Assembly: GCA_029449235.1 (NCBI GenBank)
Contig: JANATG010000005.1
Coordinates: forward strand, 1,302,001 to 1,366,000
DNA: 64,000 bases
Source: Linnemannia schmuckeri
Taxonomy: Eukaryota > Mortierellomycota > Mortierellomycetes > Mortierellales > Mortierellaceae
Direction: 5' to 3'
This document shows, one piece after another, positions 10,056-22,854 of the stretch (positions are counted from its first letter, which is position 1; each line of letters starts with the position of its first letter). A model generated the notes under the pieces. That model was not told where the DNA came from, did no database searches, and was given only the letters and a program-made list of their open reading frames with translations. A program made the translations under genes and the position numbers.

Positions 10056-13000
10056 ATGGCATCCAACTGGGCCTTAGACCAAGGCTCGCCAGGCGTAATG
10101 CGCCGATTAGGACCAAGCATAGGAGCGGAGCCAGAGGCCAAAGCAGCCATGCCAACACTCTCGCCACCTCTGCTGAGCCAGGATACCCGCTTCCTTCTAT
10201 CCCCTATGCCGTCATCCATGGTACAAGGACAGAACCTAGGACAGGGGCTGTCCAAAACCACCGCTTCGTCTTCCTCTTCTACCGTCACTCTCTACCCTCT
10301 CGAGTCCGTACCATCTCACTTGCTCTGCGCAATTTGCACCCTGCCCTATGAGAACCCAGTCCACTTCCTACCTTGCTGCCATGTCTTTTGTCTCGAATGT
10401 ATCCAGCTCTGGATCGTCATGAATCTGGGAGACGACCTCCTTCAAAACGAACTCCGACGAGCCTACCCTGCTGAGGATGATCGCCAATGGATCTTCGACG
10501 AGATGGAAGGGCAAGGAGGGCAGCATCCGCATCTGCAGCAGCAGTTCATGGTCGAACTCGCAAGGATGGGCCACTCTCGCTCTCGATCTGGAGCAGGAGC
10601 ATCCGGCAATAACTTTTATGATAGCTTCAACCACTTCTCGCCGGCCCAACAGCAATTGCTCCAACAACAGCAGATTCAGCAGCGGATTGCGTTGTTGCTC
10701 GAGAGCAGAGAGATGCCAAAGTGTCCGATGTGTCGCACATCGCTCCATATCCATGGATGGGACAGGATCGAGGAATTTGTCAAGGTCCCCACCTCTACCC
10801 GACCACGACCTATTAGTCAATCAGATGAAACGACAACGACAACACTGTCCTTTTCTGACTGGATGCGAGGCGGCAGCCAAGGTCAAGGAGAAAGACCCGT
10901 CTCTGGAGTGGAGCGACGCCGGCGGCATGACAGATTCACAGCCAATAGAGGTCCCAGAGGAGGTAGCCGAGGAGGGAATCGCGAAGACGCCATTGGAGAA
11001 GAGGAAGACGAGGAGATCGAAATGGAGCATGTCCGAACCTCGAGAAGTCGTCTTAACCACAGCAGCAGCGGTCACGCCATGTCTCCCTTCCCATCTAGTT
11101 CCTCTGGTTCTTCCTTTGCAGCGCGCCATCAGCACCGGCTCGAGGCATGGCAGCAGGACACGTCTGATATGAATGATGATGAGGAGATCCAGAGTCCGAC
11201 AACAGCGGTGATCGGCCGGCGCCCAAGCGAATGGATGCGATACCAGCAACGACAGCTCCAGGCTCATCAGGAACGAGAACAGGCAAATCGACAAAGAGCT
11301 GCTGCTGCTGCTGCTGCTGAAGAGTCCGGCGATGTCCCTCACCCCCATACCATCACTGCAAGTCGGTTGAATGAACAGCAAGAGCAAATTCGCCGCCTCT
11401 ATCTCGAACAGGAGAGCCAGGAAGAGTTGTTGCGCACTTTGACGGCTCGGGCAGCCTCGATCATCGCAGCAGAGGAAGAGAGCCGGCGACAGGCAACTAA
11501 CTCCAATACGACTATCAGTGCATCGGACAGTTCTAGTCAGCATGGGTCTTTGTTGACACGCCACGAGCAGCAGCAAGAGCCAGCGCGGGCAGACCGACAA
11601 TCTACCTCTCTCGAACAACCTGGCGACCGGCAAGAACACGCTGCTCGTGAGGGTCAAGAGCCTGAGCAAGATTCTCAACGCGTGTTGGCGAGACAGTCAT
11701 CACTCCAAATCGACACATCGGTGATTCGACCCAGCAGTGGCCAAAGCCAAACTAGCCAGAATGCCTCGTCTACACGATCCCGTCAGATCAGCTATGACAA
11801 TGAAAGTCGGCCAGAGCAGGTGGCAAACCCTTCTTCCCTTCAACAAAACGAGGACGACCAAGGGCCGCAGGATTCGACCAGTCGCCACCAAGGACCATTT
11901 CACACGGCGGAGGAAGAACAGCCTTTAGAGAGCAATGTCGACAACAGCATCATCAACGCCATGCAGCAGGGAACGCTTGCTTGGGCGGAGCGACCTACGA
12001 GCCTTCAACTTGATTTGGGAAGACAGGACGAACCGTTGGTACTCTCGATCGGTGATGACGACGAAGGTGATATGAGTGCTTCCGATTCAGTGTCTGACTC
12101 AACAATGTCTTCAGCATCGTCAGATATCCAACTGTCGCCCTCCAACGAATCGACACTTTCATATGGAACCACGTCGACATTTTCCCACAGCATCTTAAAC
12201 CAAACCTCAGTAGGAACACCATTTTCGCAGCGGTCATCTACCCATCCCAATTGGGAACAAAACTCGCTTTCGCTGCAGATGCCAACTATCGAGACGGAGG
12301 ACAGCAGCATTGAAGCCAGCCAACAACGCACTTTGGACAGTCTGGACGAGGATGGGAGGGGGGAATTTGACGAGCAGCCATGGAACGATCACCAGCGAGA
12401 TGGAGAGGAGGAAGAGAGCCATGTTAGTTACCGCAAAGAACGCGACGGTCTGGGTTGTGGAGAGCTTTCAGGCTCTACCCTTGATCTCGAGATGTCGAGG
12501 GCCGAGAGCAAGAGTAGGGCCGAGGACTTTGTGGACGACATCGTCGAAGGAGAGGCGCGGCCATCGTCTAGCTCGTCTCAGACCACTGCAAATACAAAGC
12601 TTCTTAACAACGTTGGTCAAGATACCCGTGCCAAAGGACCGACTGTCGATACCCAAGAGACTTCATCTCAACCGGACACTGTGCAGGATTGGGGCTCGAC
12701 TGGAGCCTCGTCTGGCTACGGATTTCAATTTTCTCAGTCGGTCTGGACTTCCAGATCATCTGGAGCGTCTCCTTTAGTCCGAGAGCTCGACATTCACTGC
12801 CCCATTGTCACTGCAGAAGGATCAGTCACAACCATTGCTAACATGCAGATCGATGCAGATATTTTGGCCCGCGCCCGATCCAACTCGGTCCTTCTCTCCG
12901 ATGACGACCTACCCACTGTCCGTGATCGCCCGTCGCCCATCGACTCGCCCATACCTACACCTTCCACCGCTCGACCACGACAGCGCTTCCCAGCAGGATT

Positions 13001-14630
13001 CCCTCTTTTGGACGGTGAAGGACAGCCAGAGGAGGAAGGAGAAGAGGAGGAGGAGGAAATCGTGGTAGCGATGGTTGAAGAGGAAGAGCGGGAAGTAACT
13101 TTGCTCGAGTCAGAAGCAGCGCCTGAGGAACACCCTACTCTTGCTGCCCATGCTGATTCTATTATTTCGCCTGCGGAACCAGAGATTGTTGAAGCACAGG
13201 CTGAATCCGCTTCTGCGCCTCACCTGACTACGAGCGAAACGGTTGTTGTAGCGGACGAAGGGCAGGCTGGTAGTGCAGTCACGGCTATTACCATTCCAAT
13301 TTCCATCCAAGGTACGGCTGTATCAGAGAGCATTCAAGATCCTCTTTCTGCCGCAATTGTGGACAATTCCACACCACTGTCACTCCTGGAAGATGTTTCT
13401 TCTGCTGTTATCGAGAGCGCCGTCGACAGAGCAGACCAAGGTCAACCTATCACAACGCCTTCTATTGGACCACTCCGAGAAAGTCTAAACTCTCCACCAC
13501 CTTTACCTTTACCTCTTGCCGCCGCCGCCACCACTGTAATCCAAGATCAGGAAGTAGTCGCCTCCGGACCATCCATCCGCGATATTTCGACATTGGAGAG
13601 AGATACAACCCAAGACGAAGAGTCGTCGCTACGCATTCGGGTTTCAAGAGTGACCAACATTCCATCCTCGGAGAACCAAGGGCCACTGAGCGCAGCAGCT
13701 TCGGAGAGAGTAGCAGCAGAGCCTCGGTCGTCGCGTATCGAGGAAGTAGAGCCAGAACCAGAGACAGAGCCAGCAGAGCAGTTCAGGACAGTGGTTCGAT
13801 ACCAGCCCCGCCTGCCCAAAGCCCATGTGATGTCGGACCTAATTTCGCAGATCCGAGTCGAGTGTCCCAACAAGCAGTTTGGTTGCGTAGAGACAATGGA
13901 GATGCAGAAGACTCTGCAGCATGGTCGGGATCAGTGCCAATTTCGAATGGTGATGTGCCCCCGAGCAAGGTGCGGTCTTTGGATGAGAGCTGATCAGATT
14001 TTGGAGCATATCTTGATGGTGGAGCCCAGCAATAACTTGGCATCGTCTTCTTCCTCGTCGCTGTCGACTCCTCCTTCTTCTGATGGTCCTTCATCTGCGC
14101 GATCAGCGTCTTCTAATTCTGGTCGCGCGCACAAGGTATGCTGCTTTTTTATGATACATGCAAATTTGCTCCGATACTGCGCTGTTCTTGAGGCCTTTTT
14201 CTTTTATTGTTGGGCGTGTGAGTGGTGCGGTGTGCATTTTTTTTTATTGTTGTTGTTATTTTCGACACGCAGTAAAACTCATCGTTGACTTTTGTTTTTC
14301 CACAATGTCAATAACTAGAATGGAATCACTCGAAGCAAGACAAAGTTTGGTAGTAGTCAGTCTAGTCAAATCGTGACCGATTCTGCTTCTGCTTCTGCGT
14401 CTACCGTCACTGCAACGACCCCGAACCCTAACCCGTTGATCTCACCGTGTCCTGGCCTGACCTGGGAACGTGAACAGCTGACGAGAGCAACAGGCATCAT
14501 TGGCCATCTGACAGAGGAGAACTCGAGTCTTCGACAGATGATTCGGCAACTGACGCTTCAGAACACCAAACTGACCAAGGAGAAGGACCGTCTTCAGCGG
14601 TATGCTAACCTGGGGCTTGGACGGAATTAG
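10056..14630 (+). CDS. Large RING finger and TRAF-type zinc-finger protein (candidate E3 ubiquitin ligase)
   Basis: Two coding exons, 10056-14135 and 14319-14630, phase 0, 1463 residues. An N-terminal RING starts LLCAICTLPYENP and continues CCHVFCLECIQLW. Its last Cys pair (CPMCRTSLH) comes only after an insertion of about 110 residues rich in Gln, so the RING is split. The middle 1000 residues are acidic, Ser/Gln-rich and probably disordered. Near residue 1265 a TRAF-type zinc-finger-like Cys/His segment reads VECPNKQFGCVETM, then MCPRARCGLWM. The second exon supplies a short coiled coil (ENSSLRQMIRQLTLQN). RING plus TRAF zinc finger suggests ubiquitin ligase or scaffold activity, but I know no named fungal orthologue. 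Confidence 0.82.
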
Positions 14631-17600
14631 GACTAGAAAAATGATAAAGACAACGATCACAATAGTTTCGAATACGTTCCATGCTTCATAGTAGCAACCC
14701 TTAGATACCAAAATGCCATACACGCGTTTTTCTCTCACCTAATCACTTTTATATGTTTATCCATGGTAGCCATGTGGCAGTGTCGTTCAATGTGAACAAG
14801 AGCTATAATCAAAAGCCATTCATCCCCTTGGCATGCTCATGGGCGATGCTATTAGTCATTCAAAAGTCCTTTGCTATTGTCCACTTTTTTTTGGAACATA
14901 AAAATGAGTACCCTTGTGGCAGATTTGCTACAAGTTGCTCTGTATGTTATTATTTTCTCCTGGAGGATATTCGAAAAATGCTTAGGCATATAAAACCATG
15001 CAATAGGGAACAATCCTGCAAGATGAGCGAGTAATGGGTGGACTATGGTGTGGTGTGTGTGTGTGCCATTGAACTGGATCAAGGTAGAGTGCAATAGTCT
15101 CACAATGGATCATTTTGACAAGACCTTCTTTCTTTTCAACTATCCGTCCTCCAACCCATCCCGCCTTGCCATGTCCTCTTCCTCCCATGCTCCCTCCCTC
15201 ATGTTCCCTTCGCCTCTTCCCCCTCTCCTCCCTTCTTTGTTTCTCTTCCTGCTCCTCCTCCTCCCTTGTCCCCCCTCCCCTCGCATCTCTTTGTCTCTCT
15301 TTCACCCGCCGCAGTCAATATGAGCGGAGAGAAAAAAAAATCAAAATCTCGCCGTCAGCTTACTGCGGCACACACGAACCTTGTCGATTTTTGCTCTCCT
15401 GTGTTTTTTGATACAAAAAAAGGGCGAGGAAGAGTGAGTGGGTGGCATCGCCATTGAACCTGTTTGTCGACTCTGTTTGTTGTTGTAGGTTTGTCAATTA
15501 TTATTGTTGTGGATTCTATCAAATCGAGGCGCGAGATATCTGATTTCCGAAGTATGGTGATGAACCATCGGCTTTCTTGGGCGTTTGGCGTTTTAGTAGT
15601 TGGGTTGGTAATGGTCAAAGGTCAAAGGGCGTTCTTTTTTGAAGGCGAGAGGCCAAAACTCATTTTAAGTGTTTTTACAAGTACTGTACGAACGAACAGT
15701 GCGAGAGAGAACGAGGAGGAGAAGCGAAAGGCGCATTACGTACAAAAAGCAATTACGTACATATTCAATGACATCTCTCTACCCTTCTGTTTGAATCAAT
15801 TCATAGGCTCTCATTTTTATGTTTGTGGCACAAACACATTCACGCTGCGGACGGACAGACACACATACACCCTTTTTCCATTGCGTGGATGATGCTGATA
15901 AAGTAGTGCGGATGGAAGGGAAGGAAAGGGGAAGGGAACGGAGAAGGGAGGACTGAGAGAGAGAGTCAGAGCACACATACAGGCACAAAGGGAACGAAAA
16001 GCGATGATGGCTTGTTTTGTTTGTTTTCCGCTGTCTGTAAGCAAAGTTCAACCACGCAGGTAGACGTATTGGATGATTTCATGCGTCCGTCCATGTCCGC
16101 CCTATGTTTTCTTTTTCTTTATAATCGACAGGAAAAAATGACCCAAGCCATCATGATTGAACTTGTATGTGTTTTGCTCTTAGCGTAAGTACTGTCGTCG
16201 AATTGTAGTATTTTAGTCGTTGTAAGAAACAGAGCGAGAGCACTTCTTTATGTTTAAACGAACATCATTTATGAAATGAGGATAAAGCAAAGGAAGAAGA
16301 GAGTGGTTTCTCTATGAGTGAGCGAGCGATGTTTTTGCGAGTAAGGGTGTCGTTCTCTTTCGCAAAAAAGCCAGGCCCTTCTGCTCTGCCTCCTTATCCC
16401 TTGACTCTCAGTCAGCAACCACGCAGGGAATACAAAGAAAAATAACAACAAAAAAAACGAAAGCCAGCACAAGACGAAGAAAAGAAGAAAAGTCAGCCAG
16501 CGAATCAGATTACGCCGCAGGAATGGTGTATGTACACAGTACGCACCCACGCACCCACATCATATCACACAAGGTCCAGCCCTCCAATTCCCTTCTCTCT
16601 GTTGTCCTGCTGAGTGTCTTGATGGTGGTCCATTTGTCCCAGACTCCCTATCCCCCCTTTACTTTTCTCAATTTTTCGCCTGCTTTCACTTCTTTCCTCT
16701 TCTCTTTTCTTTTTTCCTTCAACTTTTTTTCCACACTCCTACATACTATTTACACACTTCTAGCACACTAAACTCTACTGCAAACACCTTTGGACTCCAA
16801 CTACTCCACTCTGCTCCATTGCCAACGCACCTCCTTTGTATTGTTCAACATCTTTTCTTATAACAACTCCTTCTTTGTCCATTGCTCATACTCTTAGTAC
16901 ATTCTCTAATTGAACGCTCTTTCCCTTCCTGACCACTCGACAGTGCCTTTTTTTTTTCCCCATTTATTAATCTTCTCTTATTACATATATATACAACATA
17001 TTCAACATGGCATCCGAGGCCGCTTGCATGCAATAGGATCCTTCCCTCCCTCTCTCTCTTTCTATCATTACTTCTATTGCACTCGTACTTCTTCTCATAC
17101 TTCCCTTAATACATCCACCTTTCCGTGTACCTCTTCTATCGAATGCCTTCTCTCTCCTGTTACTTCTACTAGCCCTTCCTTTCCGTCCTATCTGTCTTAT
17201 TGCACATCTTTTGACTGCGCTCTATTACTATCTCTCCGACCGTATTAGCATCAGTTCCTTCACAACCACCGCCACCGTCACTTTCTTCTTTTTCCACCTT
17301 TTTCTTCCAACCCTTACCCCAACCACTCTCACCTCCACTTTCCCAGTCCCAGGCCCCCTTCCTATTTCCGCCACCATACGCTCCCTAAGAGTCCCCGTCC
17401 AGTCCCCCCGTCCAGTTCTCTCCCCTCCCTTCGCCCAACCCCCTCCTGACCCATAATACTTTTCTACACTGCCTTTTTGCTCTTTTCGTTCTTTCATTAC
17501 GACTTACGACCTCCCTTTTTTGTTTACATTCTTCGTTCTTTACCTTTTTCTACGTCTTTCTTTCGTTTACGTTCTCCTATCTGTCTCTTCTTCTCCTCTT

Positions 17601-17724
17601 TCCTCTTTTGAAAGGACCTTTTTCGGATTCGACAGTTTCAATCGTACCGCAGCCACTGCCCTAGGATCTGATTTCAATCTCATTCCTACAACACCCCACC
17701 CCTTTTCTCGACATCCTATCCTTC
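14631..17724. other. 3.1 kb without a supported gene
   Basis: It contains pyrimidine-rich blocks at 15120-15310 and from about 16650 to 17720 on the plus strand. The second is the probable promoter and leader of the cyclin gene. The stretch 15895-16000 is purine-rich. A short frame at 15320-15457 starts MSGEKKKSKSRRQ after a pyrimidine leader, but has no recognisable family. No RNA gene was recognised. Confidence 0.5.
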
Positions 17725-20401
17725 ATGCTGACTTTACAGGCATGTGCAGCGACAACGACCGGTACAAGCTTCCCGCCTGGCGGAGGCCCTGTTGGGCTCT
17801 CTGACCAGGCGTCGTCTTCCTTTTCGGGTTCTTCTCACTTTCAACCATCCCGTCATTCTTTTCGTCCTTCTTCCTCTTCCACCACCCCACACAACAACAA
17901 CAACAGCAACTCTACATGCCGGAAACGTTCTTACCCCCATGACGAACAGACACACGATGATTCGATCCTCAGCAATCATCAGGAACAACGTGAAATATCT
18001 TCTTCTGAATCAGTCTCGACCAACAGCACTTCTTCCGCCGCAGTAGAGACGTCTCTTCAGTGCCCTCGGCTTCAAACCCAGCAGCTCTGCCTTCCACGAA
18101 AGTCCTCCCAGCCTCTTGCAACTTTGCAGGGCCTCGGAGGAGTTTCTGGTCAGTGTCCCCTCGACCCCAGTACTGCCAAGGCCAACTTTGTCGACAGTCT
18201 TGTTGGTAAGTACATATCGCATCATCATTGGTGGATCTTTATATTATTTTTCCTTTTGTTGCGGTGGCGGCGCTTTTATTTCATCTGTTAAATGCAGTCT
18301 AGCTCTAGACCTTAAGCCGCAGTACTTTTGTCCTTAGATTGCCACCATTTTTTTTTTTTTTTTTTTTGCCGCGCTTTCTTTTTTGTTTATTTGTTTTCTT
18401 TTATGTCCGATTTATCACCTACTGTGGTTGTTCGTAGCAGCAGCAGGTGAAGGCGCAGACTAAAGTCACGGTCTCTCCATAAACGACATCAATATTGACT
18501 CCTCAGTTCTATCGTTGTATGCGGATGCGAGTCGCACTGCCCCCGTTGCTCTCTGCTCCCATCTATCTATTACTCTCAGCCCCCACCCAGTTCACCACCA
18601 CATCACGTTATATTTGTTCATGTCCCTCGGCCGTTCCCCTCGTTCAATTGTGCAACATCCACCCTGCTCGCCCTCACCTTACATTTACCCCTTTCTCTTC
18701 GACTCTATGCGACAAATGCTCTTTACGTACCTGTCTGGCGGCGTGCGCGGCGGCGGCTTATTCGAACATATTTGGTGTTGAGTTCGGGCGTAGGCATTTC
18801 GACTGCGCCGTGTCATGAACTGTCTGCTGCTCTTCACCTGCAAGCTGCTGGGTACGCGTCCCCTTCCTCTCCTGTCTATCTCTTTTCATTCCTTCCAAGA
18901 TACAAATATCCTCCCTCCTTCAGTCCGTGAACTTTTCTGCTCTTATATCGACGTGCAGGCGATTTCTTTTATGTTTTTTTTCACCTCTATCATATTACGT
19001 TGTCTCTTGCATCACATTCCTGCATCTGTCTTCAACTAAACCTTCCAACCTTGCACTCTCATATGACCTTGTGAGCGTGTACATCTTATGAGTAACCCTT
19101 TGATATTCACCTTTACTGTTCTTGTCGTCTTCTCTTGCTTCTTGTGTTCATTCTATCCTCTCCCTCTCTGTGTCCCTCTCCTCTCTGGCCGTTGTTCCTC
19201 AACCTATCCGTACCCTTCTCTCGCTCTCCGATCTTCTTCCTCCTCCGTATTGGTCATCATGTCGGCTCCATCGACTCATCAACTCATAGACACGGCTGCT
19301 ATTGTCATTGAGTCTATCTGGCCACCACTTCCTGGTTCGTCGGAATGTTCCCAAAAACAAAAGGGTCTTCCTCTTCGCACTTTCATCCAGGAAACGCTGA
19401 AGCGATCCCGCAGCTCGTACTCGACTCTCCAGACCGCCTTGTTTTATCTCTATAAAATCAGGAACAAGGTCCCCTGTGCCTACTTGAAGCGTCGTCAGGA
19501 CCAGCTCTATGCTCAGCAGACCCTGTCCTCACCCTTTGCCGCTGCCGGACTTGCAACGCCACCAGCTTCCCCCTATCACCAGCAAAATCTTTCTGAGTTT
19601 CCTATTAATGTCCAAGGCTCAGACTATTTTAGCGTACGCAAGATGGATTGCAAACCATCTTTGCCATCTCCTCTTTCGTCCAACTGCTCAATGGCGTCTG
19701 CCAGCCCTGCATCTGTCTCTGGTTACAGCCCATGCTCGTCGGCTTCGCCCTCGTCCACAACATCCTCGCCTGACTCGTCCTCGGCTTCGCCGTGTCCCTC
19801 GTCGTCTGCAGCTGCATCATGCACATCTGCGTCATCAACGTCTGCAGGATCATCATCGTCGTCGTCGTCCAGTCAGTCTAACAGGATTATCTACTGTGGT
19901 CGCCGCACCTTTTTGGCCTCGTTGATGGTTGCTTCCAAGTATCTCCAAGATCGGAATTACTCCAACAAGGCTTGGGCCAAGATTTCGGGTCTCTCCATTA
20001 AGGAGATCAATGCTAATGAGCTCATTTTTCTCAAGCTGATTGATTACTCTCTTTTTGTTTCTCATGAAACATTCATGCGCTGGACCGCACTCCTGGTTGC
20101 CCATGGTCCCGAGGCGACGCGCAAGTTTATGCAGACAGCAAATGCTGTCCATGCCAACGCTTTCGCTGCTCGCGTCATGTCTGCGCCACCAGTGGTTCTC
20201 AATGGGGGTCTCATCCGTTATGCAGCTAACAAGAGCGATTTCGTGGGCTCGGCTCCTTCTCCTGCTTCCAGCGTCGCCGAGGATGATATGGCCGACACAT
20301 GCGAGAACGTGGAGACTACTGCGTCGAGGAACTTCAAGGTGGCTCGTATGAACGCATACCCTCCTACCATCCATAGCAGTGGTCATGTTGTCCGTGGTTG
20401 A
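17725..20401 (+). CDS. PHO85-type (PCL) cyclin with long Ser-rich insert
   Basis: Two exons, 17725-18205 and 19290-20401, join in frame across a 1084-nt intron (GTAAGT...CATAG) to give 530 residues. The junction reads NFVDSLV-DTAAIVIESIWP. The cyclin box matches the Pho80/Pcl family: TLQTALFYLYKIRNKVP, then RRTFLASLMVASKYL, YSNKAWAKISGLS and NELIFLKLIDYSLFVS. A Ser/Pro/Ala insert of about 120 residues interrupts the box between these helices. The N-terminal 160 residues are Ser/Thr/Asn-rich. An in-frame ATG at 19259 (MSAPSTHQLID, read through the acceptor) follows its own pyrimidine-rich tract and could start a shorter isoform. The family activates a Pho85-like CDK in phosphate, glycogen or cell-cycle control; the exact subtype is not determined. 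Confidence 0.88.
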
Positions 20402-21203
20402 GCTCTCATTTTCTTTCGCGTTTGGTTTTCTCTTTCATTTCTTTTCTTTTCTTCAGGTTGTACTTGTGTTCCGGGGAGTGTCTGGGGTTTTTGTGGGAGT
20501 TTTATTGCAAAGATTATTTTCATTATGCAATGGCTTTTTTCCTTCTCTTCTTTTCCTTTTCTTATCTTGCTCCCCACCCGACCTTCCCCTGTTCCTTATT
20601 GTGTTTTTTCTCTTCGTTCTTTCTCTCCCTCTCCTCTCATCTCCTCTCCTCTCCTCTGACCTTAAGCATTTTGCTTGGCCCTGTCTCTTTTTGTTGCTGC
20701 TTTGAACTTTGGATTTATTTTCTTTGAGATCGTAGTAGCAATAATTAGTCGATTGTATTTGTAAAAAATGGACTCTCTCTTAATAGCTCGTATCTGTCTT
20801 TCTTTGAACCCTGTGTTGATGAACAATGTGTCATAGAAGAATGTGTATGGCCTCCCACTGCGCCTTTGTCTGTGGCAGATAAATCCCAAACAAGTCGAAA
20901 ACCATCTGGAAAGTAGCTCACTGCCGTTCTAATGTTCGTTTTTTGGTTGCCACAGATCTATCGTTTGCTCAAAGGTGTCTCTCTGGTGCCTCTCTCTTCT
21001 CTTGCTTTAATCTCTTGATCAAAATAGCAGTTCAATATGTTTTCCTTAATGATTACGAAGAGATTTGTTTACTCCACGCAGCAGCTAGTCAAGAAAAAAA
21101 AACCCATCTCAGGAACGATCAAGGTGTAAAAAAAAGGATGTTGTCAAAGGATAGGCAAGGCCTGATTTGCTTTTTATTTTTGCACAAGGGTGAGAGTGAT
21201 TGT
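20402..21203. other. Convergent 3' regions of cyclin and P1 genes
   Basis: No gene is supported between the converging genes. The first 300 bases are T-rich, consistent with the cyclin 3' UTR. Nothing else was recognised. Confidence 0.5.
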
Positions 21204-22268
21204 TTAATCGAAGAGACCTGTTAGTTAAAGTAAAGAAAAAAGACAAATGTTAGTTTTTTGTTCATGCCGTAAATTATCAATCCACATAGCACCTGCTATG
21301 AGCTCGAATCAAAAACTTACCGAATCCCATATCGTCATCAGACTCCTCCTTGGCCTCCTCCTTCTTCTCCTCGGCCTTCTCCTCAGCAGCGGCAGCACCA
21401 CCGGCGGGGGCAGCGGCACCGGCAGCGGGGGCGGAACCAGCAGCGCCAACGTTGGACAACATGGCGGCGACGTCCTTGCCCTCGAGGGCCTTGGCGAAGA
21501 GGGAAGTCCAAATTGACTCGACCTCGACGTTGGCAGCCTTCAAGAGGGTCTGGAGCTTGTCGGACTATTAGTCAGAAAGAAATAGAACACTAGGTCAGCG
21601 TTTCTGCACAAGAAAAAGATAGAAGGGAAGTATGCCCGTTGTGATAGATTGCAACAGATCCCGTCGTCGACTCGATTCCCAAAAATGATTGTCGCAACTT
21701 CGTTCCAGGTCCTGTCATCCTGAAGTGACAAAAAAGTGGTGAGGCTTTCTTCCTATCGGTGTTCGTTATGTCGTGTTGAAGTATAATATAGCCACAACTA
21801 GTTGGGCATCTAGTACCATAGTGCACTTTGTTGTTCCTCGAGGCGACCAACCCATAGTCGATTAGAAGTAGGTCCGAGTTGAAGCCCATCGATCGTTGAC
21901 GATGAGGCGTGTTGCGGCGATGCCGAGTGTTGGTATGCAACGGCGGCAAGTCAGGTTGAGGCGAAGGTGTAGCTCTCGGTCGATTGGGAGACAATCGGTC
22001 ATCGGTCAAGACCGACTAGTCCAAATCGACATGATCTTCCCTGTGCATCCTCTACTGACTGCCCAAGTCGCTACTGAAAAAATCCATCAATCCTGGTATC
22101 CATCGAGTCGAGTATCGGTCTTCCGTTGTGATAAATGTTGCATCCGTTCATCCATCGGCGTCGGTCGTTGGAGGGTGTAGTATTGTTGGACCGATACTTA
22201 ACGGTGATCTCGACGTGGTCGTCGGTAAGGATGAGGGCAGCGTAGCTGGTAGCGAGTTCAGAAGACAT
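21204..22268 (-). CDS. RPP1: 60S acidic ribosomal protein P1
   Basis: Three exons, 22268-22203, 21564-21321 and 21217-21204, give 107 residues, the usual length. The protein starts MSSELATSYAALILTDD and continues across the junction VEIT-SDKLQTLLKAANVEV. It then has the family's Ala/Gly hinge and the acidic tail EESDDDMGFGLFD, which binds elongation factors at the ribosomal stalk. The last exon is only 14 nt: it completes Gly and encodes Leu-Phe-Asp-stop. Intron 1 is about 640 nt. The donor of intron 1 is GTTAAG, a weaker site. The final GLFD end of the P-protein family fixes the tiny terminal exon convincingly. Confidence 0.97.
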
Positions 22269-22854
22269 CTTTGTCGAAAATGTGGTGCTGAAAAGAGAGG
22301 GATTCAACTGTTCCAATTCTGAGAAACGATATAATCATGTTAATTGATCACATGACTTTTAATTTTTTGAATTTATTGAGGGCTGAGGTGAGAAGCGAAA
22401 GCTAGACAAAGAGTACTAATACGTCATCCATCAAGCTCGTTATACTGTTAATATGCTTACCTTGCTTGACTTTTGTTGCTTTGAACTGCAACGGACAACA
22501 AGGAATGGTCTGTTCGCTCGCTACCAACAAACCATGTCCTCTTAGAGGTACAAAGCCGGGTCAATCACTGCCGGGCGAGCAAGAAGACAACGGCTCGTTC
22601 TTGCTCTTCATTTGATGGAATATCACGCTCCCCGCTGAAAGACGCTTCTTTCTCCAAACCCAAGGGTCCCCCTTTTTTGGTTGTTCATTCCATTCCTTTC
22701 TTCTTTTCGTTTCATTGCTTTCATCTCTCACTTTCACACCATTGTCCCTCATTCTCACACTCAAGCACTCTCCCTCCTTCTTCTTTGACTCCTTCTCCCT
22801 CCTTTCTCTCTCATACCTTCTTTCTCTGCAACAAAAAAAAACCCTCCAGCAACA
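22269..22854. promoter_or_regulatory. Divergent promoter between RPP1 and acyl-CoA dehydrogenase genes
   Basis: This 586-bp gap separates divergent starts. The plus-strand side (22680-22850) is strongly pyrimidine-rich just before the dehydrogenase ATG. No specific motif was identified with confidence. Confidence 0.55.

Noticed and set aside
15320..15892. Small frame MSGEKKKSKSRRQ and the following 142-residue frame
   Set aside because: A leader-like tract precedes it and GT/AG sites exist, but the peptides match nothing and the join is not compelling.
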